Under the pieces are notes generated by a model. It searched no databases and was not told where the DNA came from. It saw nothing but the letters and a program-made list of their open reading frames with translations. Shown piece after piece: positions 36,501-49,300 of a stretch of 64,000 bases of DNA (the stretch's first letter is position 1; each line of letters starts with the position of its first letter). Both the position numbers and the translations under genes were made by a program. This stretch comes from Isoetes taiwanensis (taxonomy: Eukaryota > Streptophyta > Lycopodiopsida > Isoetales > Isoetaceae): the NCBI GenBank assembly GCA_021234155.1, contig JAJEKV010000019.1, positions 5,900,284 through 5,964,283 on the forward strand, given 5' to 3'.

Positions 36501-37104
36501 TTCAATTTCTTGTAAAGCAAAGCTATATTTCTGAATATATATTTGCTTTCTCAGTTGGGAATACACTTTTGCTTTTTCTAAATATCCAAAGTGTGTTCTC
36601 GAGTACAGGTTTGTTCTTTAAAAAAACCCCTGATCCAAGAACTTTTATTAGAAAACTCCTGATCCAAGTACTTGGTTACTTTTTTGTTTTTTATTCAGCC
36701 AATGGAACGTCATAACATCTCAAACGTGTTTGATGGCATAACTAATCGTGGAGACTTGGGACAGATAATCAGTTGCAACGTCTAATGAGCGTATTGTTTA
36801 ATACGCACCAAATTTTGAGGGTGCCAAATTAATGTACTGAAAAACATCAAAGAAATAAAAATTATTTTTTCTTCTCTATTTTGATGTTTTTGATATCTAG
36901 ATTTTGCCATTTCAAGTGTGTTTGTTTGCAGAAAACAAACTTGTCACTTAATGAAGAGCCAAAATGAGGGGGGGAAAAAAACTGAACCTTTTCAAATTCT
37001 CAAGTTTATCCAAAAAAGGCCAATTTTAAGAGCATGGTGTTTTTTTAAAGGGAATCTTTGAAACGGGAGTTCTGCAACACTCCCGTTTAATTTGCAACCT
37101 TGTT
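33553..37104. mobile_element. Candidate DNA transposon with long imperfect inverted repeats, 3.55 kb
   Basis: The left end (33553 onward, AACAAGGTTGC then ATTAAACGGGAG and CAAAGATTCCCTTT by 33631) matches the reverse complement of the right end (37048-37104). The flanks share AAAC (33549-33552 and 37105-37108), a possible 4-bp target duplication. Inside both ends, palindromic TATTCCGGAATAC-type motifs cluster (33915-34400 and 36430-36605), as transposase-binding subterminal repeats do. No transposase is visible, and the interior has only short frames (for example 34239-34528). Probably non-autonomous; superfamily unassigned. Confidence 0.6.
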
Positions 37105-37714
37105 AAACATGGAAAGTATATGGAAACAGTCACATTTTTTAGCAGATGAGTTAGGAGTTAACTCCAAACTCCATATCCAATGATGCTTGCTGAATTTATA
37201 CAACTAGAATTAAGTCATTGCCATGTGATTGTTACAGCATTTGGTAGATTGTTTGTCAGATGAGGGTTAGCTCCCATCACCTATAAGTTGAGTGTGGAAA
37301 ATGGCATAAGATACCAAGACCAATCGTACAGGTCAAATGTGTAAAACAGGGGAAGTGGAGGATGGACATCACTTTTTGATCCTCCTGCTGCCCCTTCGAA
37401 ATGTTCTAATTTGGTTAAGCCATAGCGCCTCTGAGAGAACATGAATACATCAGTTCATTCCATATAGATAGAGATCATTTGACTTGCTAGAATTCCGTAC
37501 ACCAGTGGCAACCTATTACAAGGTCCTTGCAGCTCGTTTACAAGTAGTTAATAACATGAGAGATGTTCACAAGGAGAGATGTTCACAAGGAATGTTCACA
37601 GTGAACTTACTACATCTGTAATAGAGCTGCTAATCTTCAAGACAAAATTCCCACACAAAGCATGTAGACTCAAAACTTCAACGAACTTTTTGCTATGAGA
37701 AGGAGATGGCTTAC

Positions 37715-38451
37715 AAAAACTGCAATGCCTTCAGATTACCAATTTCCATAGGAATTGGACCAGTAAAGCTACAAGCCTGAAGGTTACTGTACGCAAACAC
37801 AAAGAATTAGACCATTGGATATTAAAAGCCACAGGTCTAGAAACTCACATGTTTTCCAACTTCATAAGGTTACCAATTTGTGAAGGTAAACCTCCTGTAA
37901 GGATTGGATTGAATGACAGGTCCCTGTAATATTTATGTTAGCATGTGGCTTGCAAACAGCGATCACAAGACGAAAGGGAATTTCTTGCATACAATGTAGT
38001 AAGACTTGCCAGTCCTCCAATAGCCTGCGATAATGTTCCCTGGAGACTAAAGCTCTGAAAGAGAAAGTGACACCCCAAGGCTGACAAATCCCAAAGGATG
38101 AAGTAAAAAGCGGAATCCCATATTAAGGGCGTAGCTCTTGACTTACAGCTTCACAACATTGATGTGAGTAGAATCGCATGTAACACCTTTCCATTTTGAT
38201 CCGCAGGGATCATTGCCATTCCATCCCAAGTCATCTGCATTTTTTCAGAGTTTGGCCATTCTTTGTAGTGCAGTCACTGCAATGGATATATCACTATCAT
38301 GGATCAGAAAAACAATTGTACCGACGGAAGGAATTTTGTCTTAGCTCTCACCATCAGATTCCAAAGTCGATGCTGCTGCAGCTGGCTTCCAATACCAGAT
38401 TAGCAGGAGAATGACTACTAAGGGACGGATTTTCACCAAGCTCTTCCCCAT
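37715..38451 (-). pseudogene. 5' exons of an LRR receptor-like kinase gene
   Basis: Five minus-strand exons are readable: 38451-38352 (start MGKSLVKIR, signal peptide VVILLLIWYW), 38276-38147 (N-terminal LRR cap, GWNGNDPCGSKWKGVTCDS), 38054-37993, 37923-37849 (DLSFNPILTGGLPSQIGNL) and 37786-37715 (GPIPMEIGNLKALQFL). The last two are 75 and 72 nt, the one-repeat-per-exon layout of LRR-VIII-type kinases such as the At5g49770 group. Codon 38247-38245 is TGA where tryptophan is expected (KL-stop-KNADD), and the junction between exons 2 and 3 does not keep frame. No further LRR, membrane or kinase exon is found before the transposon at 37104. I read it as a truncated dead gene. Confidence 0.8.
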
Positions 38452-38689
38452 TAATGCTGATGCCTGTTACTCAATTTGAAAAGATAAAAGCATGCTCTTT
38501 GTTATATGCTCAATGCCAGCATCATAAGCAAGCTGGCAATGAGTAAAGAACGTAAGCTATCAGCGAAATCTAAGAGTCACCGCATTTCGTTTAATGGTCG
38601 GTCATACTTAACATACAAGAATTCGAGGAATAATATATCAATTTAACTGTGATTAATATTTCAAACTCAGACCATGCAATTTCTATACT

Positions 38690-38830
38690 GTATCAACGTA
38701 TTCTAAATGAATGCATCTGCTCTGAAATATAGAACCTATACTGCCACATGCACTCAGGATATTAGAGAATATGAATTTGTCTGGCTGAATGCCTTCCTGC
38801 TGCATGCTTTCGTAGTATCTATAGCAAGAG
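38690..38830 (-). pseudogene. PPR protein fragment
   Basis: The minus strand encodes YESMQQEGIQPDKFIFSNIL then SACGSI, a textbook pentatricopeptide repeat, ending near CIHLEYVD. PPR proteins bind organellar RNA. Only about one and a half repeats remain and the upstream frame is not PPR-like, so this is a fragment. Confidence 0.7.
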
Positions 38831-38925
38831 CTCCCCCCATCCTTCTTTCCCCATGAGTATGATCTGCCACAGATGCAACCTGAGAAATGTCGGAATGAAA
38901 GAGTAGCCACTCCGTCCCCAAGCAC

Positions 38926-41641
38926 CCGGTTAGCCGGTTTCCAAATCCATGCGCAAGAACAGCGGCCACCGCCAATTTACACCCGATAGCAAGTTTTTAG
39001 CAGTTGGTACATTCCTGACATATACTAGCATATACCTCAAATATGCCATAAACCCACCTCAACAAGGGCTTGCCCCCCTAGGGGCAACCCAAAAATATAG
39101 ATTCAAGATAAAAAATAATTACATTATCTCATTGGGTATATTGGTTAAAGTAGTCTTATTAGGATATTGATTTATTTTGGTAGAGGTTCGAGCCCTCGTA
39201 TTTCATATTCTAGAATCTTAAGCAAAGTCGTATAGAGGTTCGATATTCCCTCAAAACCTTAGGTGAAATCGTATTTCATATTTCAAAATCATAGGCGCCT
39301 GTAATCATAAATGACTATAAGCGAAACGAGAGGTGTCCACAGGCCCCAGCATATAATCTGGGTCGTATAATCGATGAATTCGACGACTATGGTAGTCCAG
39401 GGTGCACCTCGTTTAGAATATGTAATTTATAATCTATCAACGAACGACACGTGATTAACACAAAATACCTTATTCTTGCAATGTAGTTTGCGATCTTGCA
39501 ATGTAGTTTGCGATTCTATGTTTTTCTTATAGATTTCTTCTTGTTGTAGATAACTGGATGTTGATCGCACAAATGTTTTGGTCTCAAAAATATCGCCACA
39601 ACGATCTTCTTGAGCATTTTCTTCTTACCATTTCTCTATATTTTACTATACCATGATTAGAACAGTGACGATAAAATAGCAATAAATCATAGCATTAACC
39701 AACTCCTTTTTGTGTTATAAATGGTCCCATTTATGTATACATGAATAAGGTTTTAAGTTCTTTGCAGATAGTACAACCTATTTCGTGGTCAATCGAGAAA
39801 TTTCTCAATTTAATTTAATTCGTGCCTAAAATATTTGATGTACTGGTTCATCATTATTAATCTGCAGGTGGCCGATAAGCCTCTGTTTAACTTAAGTAGT
39901 CATTCATAGCTCTTATTTAAAGGCCATAAACTAAGATGTCACTTATGTATTGATGTATTAAAATAACATTTTTGGGATGTGATTTCCTTTTGATCCAGTG
40001 ATTGCTGCAACCGGCGGCAGTTGGGAGCAGCCCATTGGAGAAACAGGGAATCACAGACCAAAAACTGTTACCCTAATAATATTATAATCGATGAGACATT
40101 TTCTTCAATTAGAGAGAGCTTTTGGAGCTTGAATCTTGTTAGATCGATGAACAACTCTTAAAAATTGGAGCAAGCACCTGTTTTGCTCTTGAATCTCTGT
40201 CCGAACTGCCTCTGCACATTAGGATCTTGTAGTTTTCACTGCTGGATTTTAAGCTCAAGCAGGCTTCTTGATCGCGACCACCGATGTGTTGAATACAATA
40301 TCTTGATCGTGTCTATCAGTTAAACCAGTAATTTAGAATTCTTGAATCCAATTGTTATTCCGTGATATTGGTTGATGCCATGTGGCATCAAGAGAATACA
40401 CAACCGAAGAAATTGCCGACCCGATTATGATATTGTGAGACATTCCATCTTTTTTGGGGTACGGGCTTCTTTGATACTTTACATTCCTCATACACCCCCT
40501 AGAAGTGCCCTTTGGGCAACCCAAGAAAGACAATTTCGCGGTTATTGCGACAAGCATTCTCCAATATGCATATGCATGGAATACAACATTGAGGATAAGG
40601 GCGGATCCCCATTAGACCAGAGTCTGAATTCTGCCACTCTCAGCAAATTCAAGGAAAAGAAACAGATTTTCATACCTCATCCAGGTCCTGCCGTCCATGG
40701 GAAAGCACCCTTAGCCGCAGGGACCTGTATACATAGAGGCATACAAAATTTTTGCCTTTCTCTAGAAAAGCAGCGCTAGGCCGTCTAAAGTCTATAATCC
40801 AGTCTGTAAAGTAAACAATAACTAGCAGATGCAGGGTTGGGAAGAAGGCTAGGCAGTCGGGTTCACGTTGGTTTTTCTTCCGTGGTAATTCGAAGATCGG
40901 CGGAAGGATCTTCTAGAAAGCTGATACATGCTTGAATCCAAGTTTATTCTCAATAAAATACAATGCATTGTATGGGTTGGAACAATATATATTCATTGTT
41001 AGTCGAGTTAATGGAATATGGATTTGAAGGTGATGCAGCTTTCCAACCTTCCATCAAATGTCATATTTTACAGGTCTGTATTTTACCAGCCTCCATATTT
41101 TACATGGGTGTAGTCGTTGCAATAGCGGCAGTAATAAATATATACATTTGGGGCTTTCTCAATAAGCAACTACTGCCCAACATCTGCTGGATAAACATCT
41201 GGATGGCTGGGTATCATATATGTCAGCAAAAAGGTGGAACAACGATGGCTTATTCTTGCACTCTGCACTTGACATAGCTTCTATCACCTGCAAATCAACA
41301 TATGCCATAAATATCAAGATGGACAATATGCTTGGAATGATAAAGCTTAGAATGTATGAGCGCTATAAGTTATTATTAACAATAAATGTTGTAACTTTGA
41401 CAATGTATAAATATTCCAGGAAGCAGACATTTATGACATCCTCCAAACGAATGTAACAAGTATCACGACATGATAAGTGGCACACCTAATTTTAAATAGG
41501 AGAAATATCACAGGTTTCTCATTGCGTGTGTTGATTAACTGAAATATAGCATCTGGATATGATTAACATGCAACTTATTTACATAGACTGAAGTAAAGCT
41601 CTAAATTATTGACCTTTTGATTGCGACAGGTTTTGAACCGG
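38926..41641. other. Spacer, no gene recognised
   Basis: Short frames on both strands (for example 40372-40779 and 40963-41277) have no family motif. Around 39100-39215 the phrase aggttcgagccctcg resembles a pol III B box, so a tRNA-derived SINE remnant is possible but not established. Confidence 0.4.
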
Positions 41642-42704
41642 CTACATTAGCAGCGTCTTGTTCGGCTGGAAGTCCGCCGTCATGATCAGCGACACGATCG
41701 ACAGTTGCATCCTGTCCTTGATTCGCGAGAGCATCACGTACAGCAGCCTGGGCGTGAACGCCCTCCTCACGACCATGATTGCGTTGCCTTCTATCGTGGA
41801 GCTCTAGCTCTTGTGCCCCGTCATGGCGTACGCCAGCGCGAGCGGGAACGTCTTCTTGAAGATGGTCCTAGGCCCTTGGTGCCTGTACTCGACCAGCATT
41901 CGCTTGACGTACATGTGGTGGAGGGAGTCGTCGATGTGGACCGTTCGCTTCCCCCCTCTGCTCGTCGGTCTCTACGGACTGTTCCTGTCGTTCCGTTGAC
42001 TACTTCTCCCCGTATGTCGATGGTGGTGACGATTACGACTCTGCATCCCACGGCGACGTAAGGTATCTGGTGGAACGCCGGGTCCTCGGTCCAGTTGCTC
42101 ATCCCGTCTTCTGGAGTTGCGTTGGTTTGTACTCGTACCTCGTGGACACGTTCGCTGGGGAACATCTTGATCATGGCCATCGCGTTGTAATGTCGGACAT
42201 CCTCGTGGTGGGTGCACAACACCGTGGTGTTTCGGTCGATCTTGTGGAGCGCTTTCTCTCTGTCGATTATGTGGGGTCCCAGCGTTTGCGCGAGCTCGGT
42301 CTGGGTTGGTGGCCTCTCTCTTATGGCGTTGAGGAAGGTGATGTACTCTGGGTCAGAGGCGTGCCTGATGGACTGCTCAGGTGGTACTTCTTTGCTCGGA
42401 CGAAGTGGGGGCTGTTGGCAAGGGTGCACAGCTTGTAGACATTGTCGGCGTCCCTCTTTTTGTGCTTGCATATGGGAGGGAGCTGGGCGTGGTAGCTGAC
42501 GAGGATTATTGCCTGTGTTCGCAGGAACTCGCTTGGCAGCTGCATCGTCACTTCTTCTATTTGCCTGAGTATCATGTTGAGGTTGGCGAACGTGAGCATC
42601 GACATCTCGTCGATGATGAGGACCTGGAACGCCTGGATCTGTTGGTGCCTCACGTCCGTGTGCCTGATTTTGTTCGGCCATTGCTTTTTCACATTGAGAG
42701 CCAT
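41642..42704 (-). pseudogene. PIF1-like DNA helicase fragment
   Basis: On the minus strand the superfamily 1B helicase motifs appear in order: Walker B FQVLIIDEMSMLTF (about 42625-42580), QLPPICKHK (about 42480), ending region VAVGCRVVIVTTIDIRGEVV and NGTTGTV (about 42060-42000), then AYAMTGHKS (about 41830-41800) and LYVMLSR (about 41740), with stop at 41644-41642. The Walker A segment and everything before it are missing. There are at least two frame changes, and a TAG stands where the GHKSQ glutamine belongs. PIF1-type helicases occur in the nucleus and in Helitron transposons. No Rep domain is present, so the source is open. The DNA is far richer in GC than its neighbours. Confidence 0.8.
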
Positions 42705-43489
42705 TTAGTTGGACGGCCTTCGTTGGTATGGATTGTACAATGGATATTCGATGTGGACCTTCTACTTATGATATGATCCCATGCACTAAGCAAGTATATT
42801 CCTAGTTTTGATATGTGAACTATCTAAATCTTTGGCGATTCAATTTTAATTTGTTAGTAAAAAATTGTACAATTGCATTAGGTGATGCATCCTCAACATT
42901 ATAAATTTTGCCATTTCGACCAAAACCTATTCTGTGTATAAGTTTGAGGGATAATTATGAAGCTTATATATGGTGCAAATTTAATGAGCTCATTTGAGAC
43001 TTTGCAGCTAGCTTCATTCAATGCATTTGTGGCTTGGCAATTCTCACATAGTATAAATTCTTGCAAGATGTTTCATTTTCATAATTGACATGCCATCTAT
43101 ATGATCACATGAATCAATATGATAGCTGAAAATTGAAAATGTGTCCGTTCTTTGGTAATAAAATCTAGGCACTCAAGGGGTTACAACAAGTGTAGTCTTG
43201 GTTCATAAAGATATGAATAGTTCATAAGAATAAATTGAAAGTTTTGTACTCCAAAGATCTGCAACGAAATATAACTTGTTGGCAATTATGATCGCGTTAG
43301 TTCAAAATGACCACACAGTTCACTGCTCTCTTTACGCAGAGTTGAAGTCAAGTCTCAAGCTACGCCAACTGTTTCTTTAAACAGAGTTAAGCCAATGATG
43401 ATCTTCCACAAGGCCTTGATTGGAGCTACTGACCAGCTTGGAACAGATGAAATGAAAGGTGTAAAAGCATGTTCAACATCTGGGCTATT
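42705..43489. other. Spacer, no gene recognised
   Basis: AT-rich, no open frame with a recognisable motif. The abrupt GC drop at about 42710 marks the end of the helicase fragment. Confidence 0.5.
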
Positions 43490-44075
43490 AGAAAAGAACA
43501 CTAGTACATGTAAGATCTGTTGGCATTATACCCTGTAGCTACATTTCTCCCAGCAGTCTAGAAGCTTCCTTCCGATATCCATGTTGCGCATATGCTGCTC
43601 ATAGTATATGAAACTATATTCCTTTTACGCATTTTATTAGCATCTTGTTTGCTCCCTGAACTACAAGTGTTGTCCTCCACATAGACAAATTCCATTTGCC
43701 AACTTTTTTGAACACCTTTAGTGCATGCAAAGTTATGCACCTGTCATATATATTGGTGTTAGTTGTAGTCATACACATTTAGTCCTACTTCATTTATAAG
43801 GGCATGGATCCATTTTCCTTCTTCTAGAGCTGTACAAGTGGCACAGGCACTAAGAAATGTGACCTCATTTGGAACAACAGTACATAGATGCATCTTCCAG
43901 AAAAGTTTCAAGGCTTCTTGTATGCATCCAAGCTGACTGCATGCCGAAATTATGGCAGTCTAGGATATCATATTATGCACATAAATCTCATTAAAGGTTA
44001 AGATTGCATCAGACAAACTTTTACATTTGCCATACATGGTGACAAGTGCAGGTCCAATAGTGAGATTTCTATTAG
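43490..44075 (-). pseudogene. PPR protein gene relic (PLS type)
   Basis: The minus strand reads GPALVTMYGKCKSLSDAI (from about 44060), TAIISACSQLGCIQEALKLF (about 43960-43910), VPNEVTFLSACA, ALEEGKWIHALINEVGLN (about 43830-43780), and lower down KRNIVSY and LLGEM...LQGIMPTDLTC (to about 43490). These are successive plant PPR repeats of the type found in organelle RNA-editing factors. Stops interrupt the frame (for example the one replacing the tryptophan of SWTAI, and one before LQGIM), and there are small deletions. No C-terminal E or DYW domain is seen. Confidence 0.8.
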
Positions 44076-45831
44076 GGCACTATAGGAAGTCATTGACACA
44101 AGGTCTCTTGGACTCTTGGTATTAAGATTGGATGCATCAGACATGAAAGGTGACTCACGTTTGCCAGTATATTTCAACCTTTCGAATTAAAATATCAAGG
44201 AAGTTTATCTTTACATGGTGCTGAAATTATTCAACTTGGCAGGCATTTGGGCATCATAATAGTTAAGACATTTTTCAAGTAGGAAATAAGCAATCAGATT
44301 GGCTCTCTTTTATGATGCATGCTCACCTAATAACAGTTAGTTTTGGATTAAATTCTTACTTGTAGCATAAAAGATGCAAGGAAAATCTTTGATAGAATGC
44401 ATATATGGAATCTTTGATAGCTGCCACTATGGGATGTTGTGACCTAGACAATGCTAAGTACTAAGTATACTGAAAATAAGGTCTTAAAGAGGCTTTGAAA
44501 ATTTGCAAATGTGCATCTGATCTGAGGACAGATTCCGTCAAACCCTGTACAAATAAATCATCCCAAATAGTAGATGCACAGTTGGGACTGTATGTAGGCA
44601 TCTGCTCCTTCTATATGTTTATGCAACGATTGAATTTTTAGGCAATTCCTTGCCACGTTTTTAAGTGGTGCTGGACGGGCTTCGGAGATACGCCTTCTAA
44701 TCCTTTAAGTGTTTACATCAACATAGGATTTCATTTTGCTTGCATATTAGCGGCTTTTATAGATGACCAATGTTTCTGACTAGATGTGATATTTGTGGAA
44801 ATAACCCTCACTGCTAAATTAGGAAATATGAAACCTAGATGAGTTTTTAAAGGCATATCACGAAATTATAGGTCTGTTAACAACATGAGTGACCCTTCAA
44901 AATTTAAAGAAGTTTTAACATAGTGCAGCTTAATGGTTGGATATAATTCTCTTGTAAACCGACAGATGAAAATTAACAACAGCCAAGCAAAAAATGTTAG
45001 CAAATGCACTGCATGTCAACCATAACTTACTGCTAAAGGCCCTCTACAGTAGAACGTCTCTATCATATACATATTTTAATGGCATGTCCCAGCACATGCC
45101 ACATACCCTCTTCAGACATATCCACATCCCCATTAAAGATCCCAACATGTAGCATGGATAACAGCAGGTGTCCTCCTAGGCTGTTCAAGTAAAATATCCA
45201 GCATCATGAATCTTACGCTAGCATTCATGTTTTCCTAGTTCATGAATCTTAATGCCTTCAATAATGGTAGACATGTTTTTTCTAATTTTAATAAGAAATA
45301 GAACCCTTCATGTGTTTTTAATATGATACCTTTTACATGCAAGGAAATGCTCAGATAGTACTTATCTTGAAGCTGAAGCCATGGCACTCGTGTATTTTTC
45401 CAGTTGGTGCATTCCTTTGTTTGCGTCATGCATAACTCAGGAGATGGTATCATGATACAACTTCTGATAACCTAGCTGTGCAAACAGTTATACAAGGTCA
45501 CTTTTTTTAAGAAGAATACAAAAGCAGTTATTTAACATTGAATCTGAAGCATGCTACAGTTATATAAGGTTCAACATTCTAAATTTTGGAATAGTATAAT
45601 ACTTATGATAATTCTCAACACTACGTAATCACTACACTATGGCAAGATTCAGCTTCTAAATGCTATATAGTATAAAACTTTATTCTATGATAATTCTGCC
45701 TACCAGATTATAGCAATGCAGCATATACCATAATTCAAACCCACATGTTAAGTATCCTAGATTAAGCATATCTAGCTTTGAAGCATAGATTAAACACATT
45801 GTAAATATGAAATGAAGGGGGCAATGACCAA
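44076..45831. other. Spacer, no gene recognised
   Basis: AT-rich, possibly with more decayed PPR sequence at its left edge. The frame at 45235-45453 (minus) has no motif I know. Confidence 0.45.
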
Positions 45832-45900
45832 AAATCCAGCATAATCCAGCATAATCCAGCATAATCCAGCATAGTCCAGCATAGTCCAGCATAATCCAGT
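45832..45900. repeat. Decamer tandem repeat (ATAATCCAGC)n
   Basis: About seven near-perfect copies of ataatccagc/atagtccagc. The sequence just after (ataatccagtct...aaagtaaacaata) also occurs at about 40795-40830, showing a small dispersed duplication. Confidence 0.85.
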
Positions 45901-46009
45901 CTATATAAAGTAAACAATAAAAATCTCAGAAAGATCTACCTCGAGAATGCTTGGGGGGTACTCGAAAATGCTAAATTATAACTTACTGCACATTTTTGTT
46001 TGAAGCCTT

Positions 46010-46307
46010 TCTTGGGTTTGCCTTCCCAGATGTCCCTGCACTGAACGTGATATCGTGTTAACTTAGTAAGTGCCAAGCTTTGTTTATGCTTCCTGTTCGT
46101 TGCATGATTTTGCCGTTGACTCAATTTTACATAAAGACGAGCTACAATTCGACCACATCCCGGATGATTTACACGATTGTTTGGGAATGTAGAACAAGGA
46201 CTGCGTCAAACAAGGACAACAGGGCATGCCATGATTGGACTGCAATCTGGATTGAGGACTATATAACAGCAAACGAACAAGCTCAACTCAAGTACTAAAC
46301 GAGAGAG
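46010..46307 (+). promoter_or_regulatory. Promoter and leader of secreted-protein gene copy 2
   Basis: Homologous to 2565-2909. TATATAA at 46260-46266 lies 48 bases before the ATG, the same spacing as in copy 1. Confidence 0.6.
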
Positions 46308-49300
46308 ATGGATGCAAAAAAAGCCCTCCTTTTAGGTGTTTTCATTTGTCAGGCCGTTGTGCTAGTTCATGGCTCATTATATGGCACATTTTTTTTCATG
46401 CTCGCAGATTCCACAACAACATTTCCACAAATAAAGACGTTTAAGACGTCTCTAAATGGCCTCTACTACCCGTTTCTGCAGATAACCAATACTGCATCTG
46501 ATGGGATGAATTGCTACTTTGGAATTGGAGTGTCTAACACCACAAATGTAACCCATATGTGGGGACCTGTAACCATGGCTGGTGATTACTCATCTGATGA
46601 TCGATGTTCTATGGCAATAGATGACCAAGGTTACTTAGCAGTTGAGACATATTCTTACCACACCATTATCGACTATCTTAGTGGCGCCGAGATGGCCAAC
46701 ATGGACCAAGTGGTGGTTGTCATAACCGACTCTGGTGATTTGATCCATTTTCCTAAAAATGACCCCCCATCTCCCCCACCCCCCAATGTTTCATCATACC
46801 CCACTCCTCCAGGTGTCACCAATTCTCCCCCACCCCCTCTACTCACTTCACCCTCGAGGCCTGACCGCCTCGCCAGTGGCTCCAGGTATCTACTATACTT
46901 TCAAAGCCTAATCGTGTCTTGAAAATGCTCTGACTGGGGGAAAAGATGAGTGACGTGGCGATGGAGGAGGCGCGGCCTGGGCGTTGGTCAATGTTCAGAG
47001 GCCGCAGCAATAGTCCGGATCGACGGGGAGGCCTCCTGGTGGCCCCATTTTTGTTGGTCGGGCCCAGGAAGGGCCGACTCAGTTATCCAGGGCAAAAGCC
47101 CCATCTCTTTCGCTGCTTCACACGCGGAAGAAGGAAATTGACTGTGGGCGCATGCATCCCCTTGAAATTTCGCCCTTCATTATTTTCTCGATCGGTGATG
47201 GGTTTGGAGGCTGAAGCCCCAATTTCTCGATGCAGATTTAGATGGAGATGAGCAATCCGTGATCCAAGTTTCTTCTAAATCGCCAGCGGGAGCAGACAGG
47301 GCTCTAAACCAATGCACGAATGCCTTGGAGGCAATTTCAAAGCGGGTGATACTAAGGAGGGGATCAACAAGCAAGGAAAAACTTGACGAAATCAAGTCGT
47401 TGAGCCGAGGCGTAAATCACCGCAAGAATAGACTCAATACTAGCACAAAGATAACAAGATTCAAATGGAGTCGCCAAAGGAAAGCACCAAAGGGTCAACA
47501 AATTAGCGCTACAAGTAAGCCCTCTGTTCATTTGGATAGTCCAATGTCTAAAATGCAAAACTCCAAAGCATTAGAGGTGGAAGTCGGAAATCAGGAAGCT
47601 AGTGGCACTCCAAATGATGTAGAAAAATCCACCAACAAACAAACACCCAATGAGACAGCTAATCTAGACAAATCGGTGGACTATTCATCTCTAGAAAGCG
47701 TGGTCAGAAACAAAGGCGAATGCCGGACGTAGCATCATAGTGATGGGACCGATGTTAGCCTAGGGAATCTTACACAAAATAGGGGATTCATCCAAAAGGC
47801 TCACTTTGGAAAGGGCGGGGATTCAAAGTGAGTATAGTGAACAAGCCGAGATTTTCGGAGTGGATTCAAAAGCAAACCCATGCTACCAACCGGAGCACAA
47901 GAGTCACGGAGGCTCTCCAAGCATTACAGAAAGGTCTCGCTGACAACCCTGGGGCAGTAACTACAAATACTGAGCCTGGATTGGTTAATGGCATTAATGT
48001 GGAGACAGAAGGTAATTTCCCAGTGGTTGAAATTGATCACGAGATGCACAAAAGGTATCTGGAAAGCTTGATCTCGCCGCTGGTGGCTTTTTATCGGGGG
48101 GCTTCCCGGACTTGCTTGAGTTAAACTCATGGCTATCACTCACCAAGAGGTTAGGTTTGCCCCAACACCAATCGTTAAAGGCACTGGGTAACAATTTTTT
48201 TCTCATCATGTTTGACAGTGAAGCAGTTGTGGATAGATTAGTTGCCCGTGCAGCAGACCCATTTGCAGGAGGCTTCATTCTGTACCAGTTTTACACGCCA
48301 GGCTTTCTCCCGAATAAGCTTTCCGCCATTAAAATCCCTTGCTGGTTTGAAATAGAATATCTTCCACCTGACTTATTAGTCCCGGAGTTCCTAAAATCTA
48401 TTGCCAACACGTTAGGCTCATATGTATCTCACTCTATTGCCAAAGGGCCTAGAATCTGTGTCGCTATCACAGCCAACACGCAGATCCCCAAAGGAGTAAC
48501 TGTGAAAAGTGGAAAGTGTTGCTTCAAGTTTTTACTCAAGCTATTAAATGGTTGGGAAATAAAGAGGATGTTCCCCAATGTTGATCTTGAAGAGGTGAGC
48601 AAACCAAGCCATGCAAACGTCAACGATCATGCCTCCGAGGGCAATGACAGAGAGCATGTGCATGTGACCGAAGACGATACACATGTGCATGTGACTGAAG
48701 ATGATACACAGAGAGAAGCCCCTCAAGGGACACATGTCCCCCTCCAGGTTGCGGTCACTCCCCCATTCACTCCCGCTCCCGCACCAACTTTTGCTACCCC
48801 TTCTTCATCCGGTGTGCCTGGAAATGCGACCCCAAGTGTGCCATTTTCTAAAGTGGATGCCTTGGGTGGGGACACTCAATGGCAAGTGGTGGCCTCCAAA
48901 CATGGTATAAGAGCTAGAAATTTGGCCAGGAAATCCAGAGGTTCTCATGACATGGTGAACCCAAAATGTGCAGACTCTCCACAACCAATTAATGGCTCTG
49001 TCTAAATATATTTCGGAGGTTTCTTCATCGAGAAGGGGGCTCTCGCAGGCTTGATAACCAAGAATACTCGAGGAGCAAGGCTTCTTGAACCGGCTCTGGT
49101 GAATCATAAAGGCAACTCCAATTGGGCAGATAATGAAACAGATACAATAGATGACGTGGAGATGCTAGAGAATCCATTTGCTCTACTTGGTAAGAAAAAT
49201 AAGCCGGATGCAAATATGAGCCCGTGATAACTTCGGGTGAGATGAAAAGGAAGAAAGCTTCACCTCTTCCTTTAGCAATTTCACCGATGACAATGATATA

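Noticed and set aside
39100-39215. tRNA-derived SINE from a B-box-like aggttcgagccctcg
   Set aside because: No convincing A box, tail or target duplication.
41705-42776. Plus-strand ORFs of 95-131 codons
   Set aside because: Shadows of the minus-strand PIF1-like helicase motifs.
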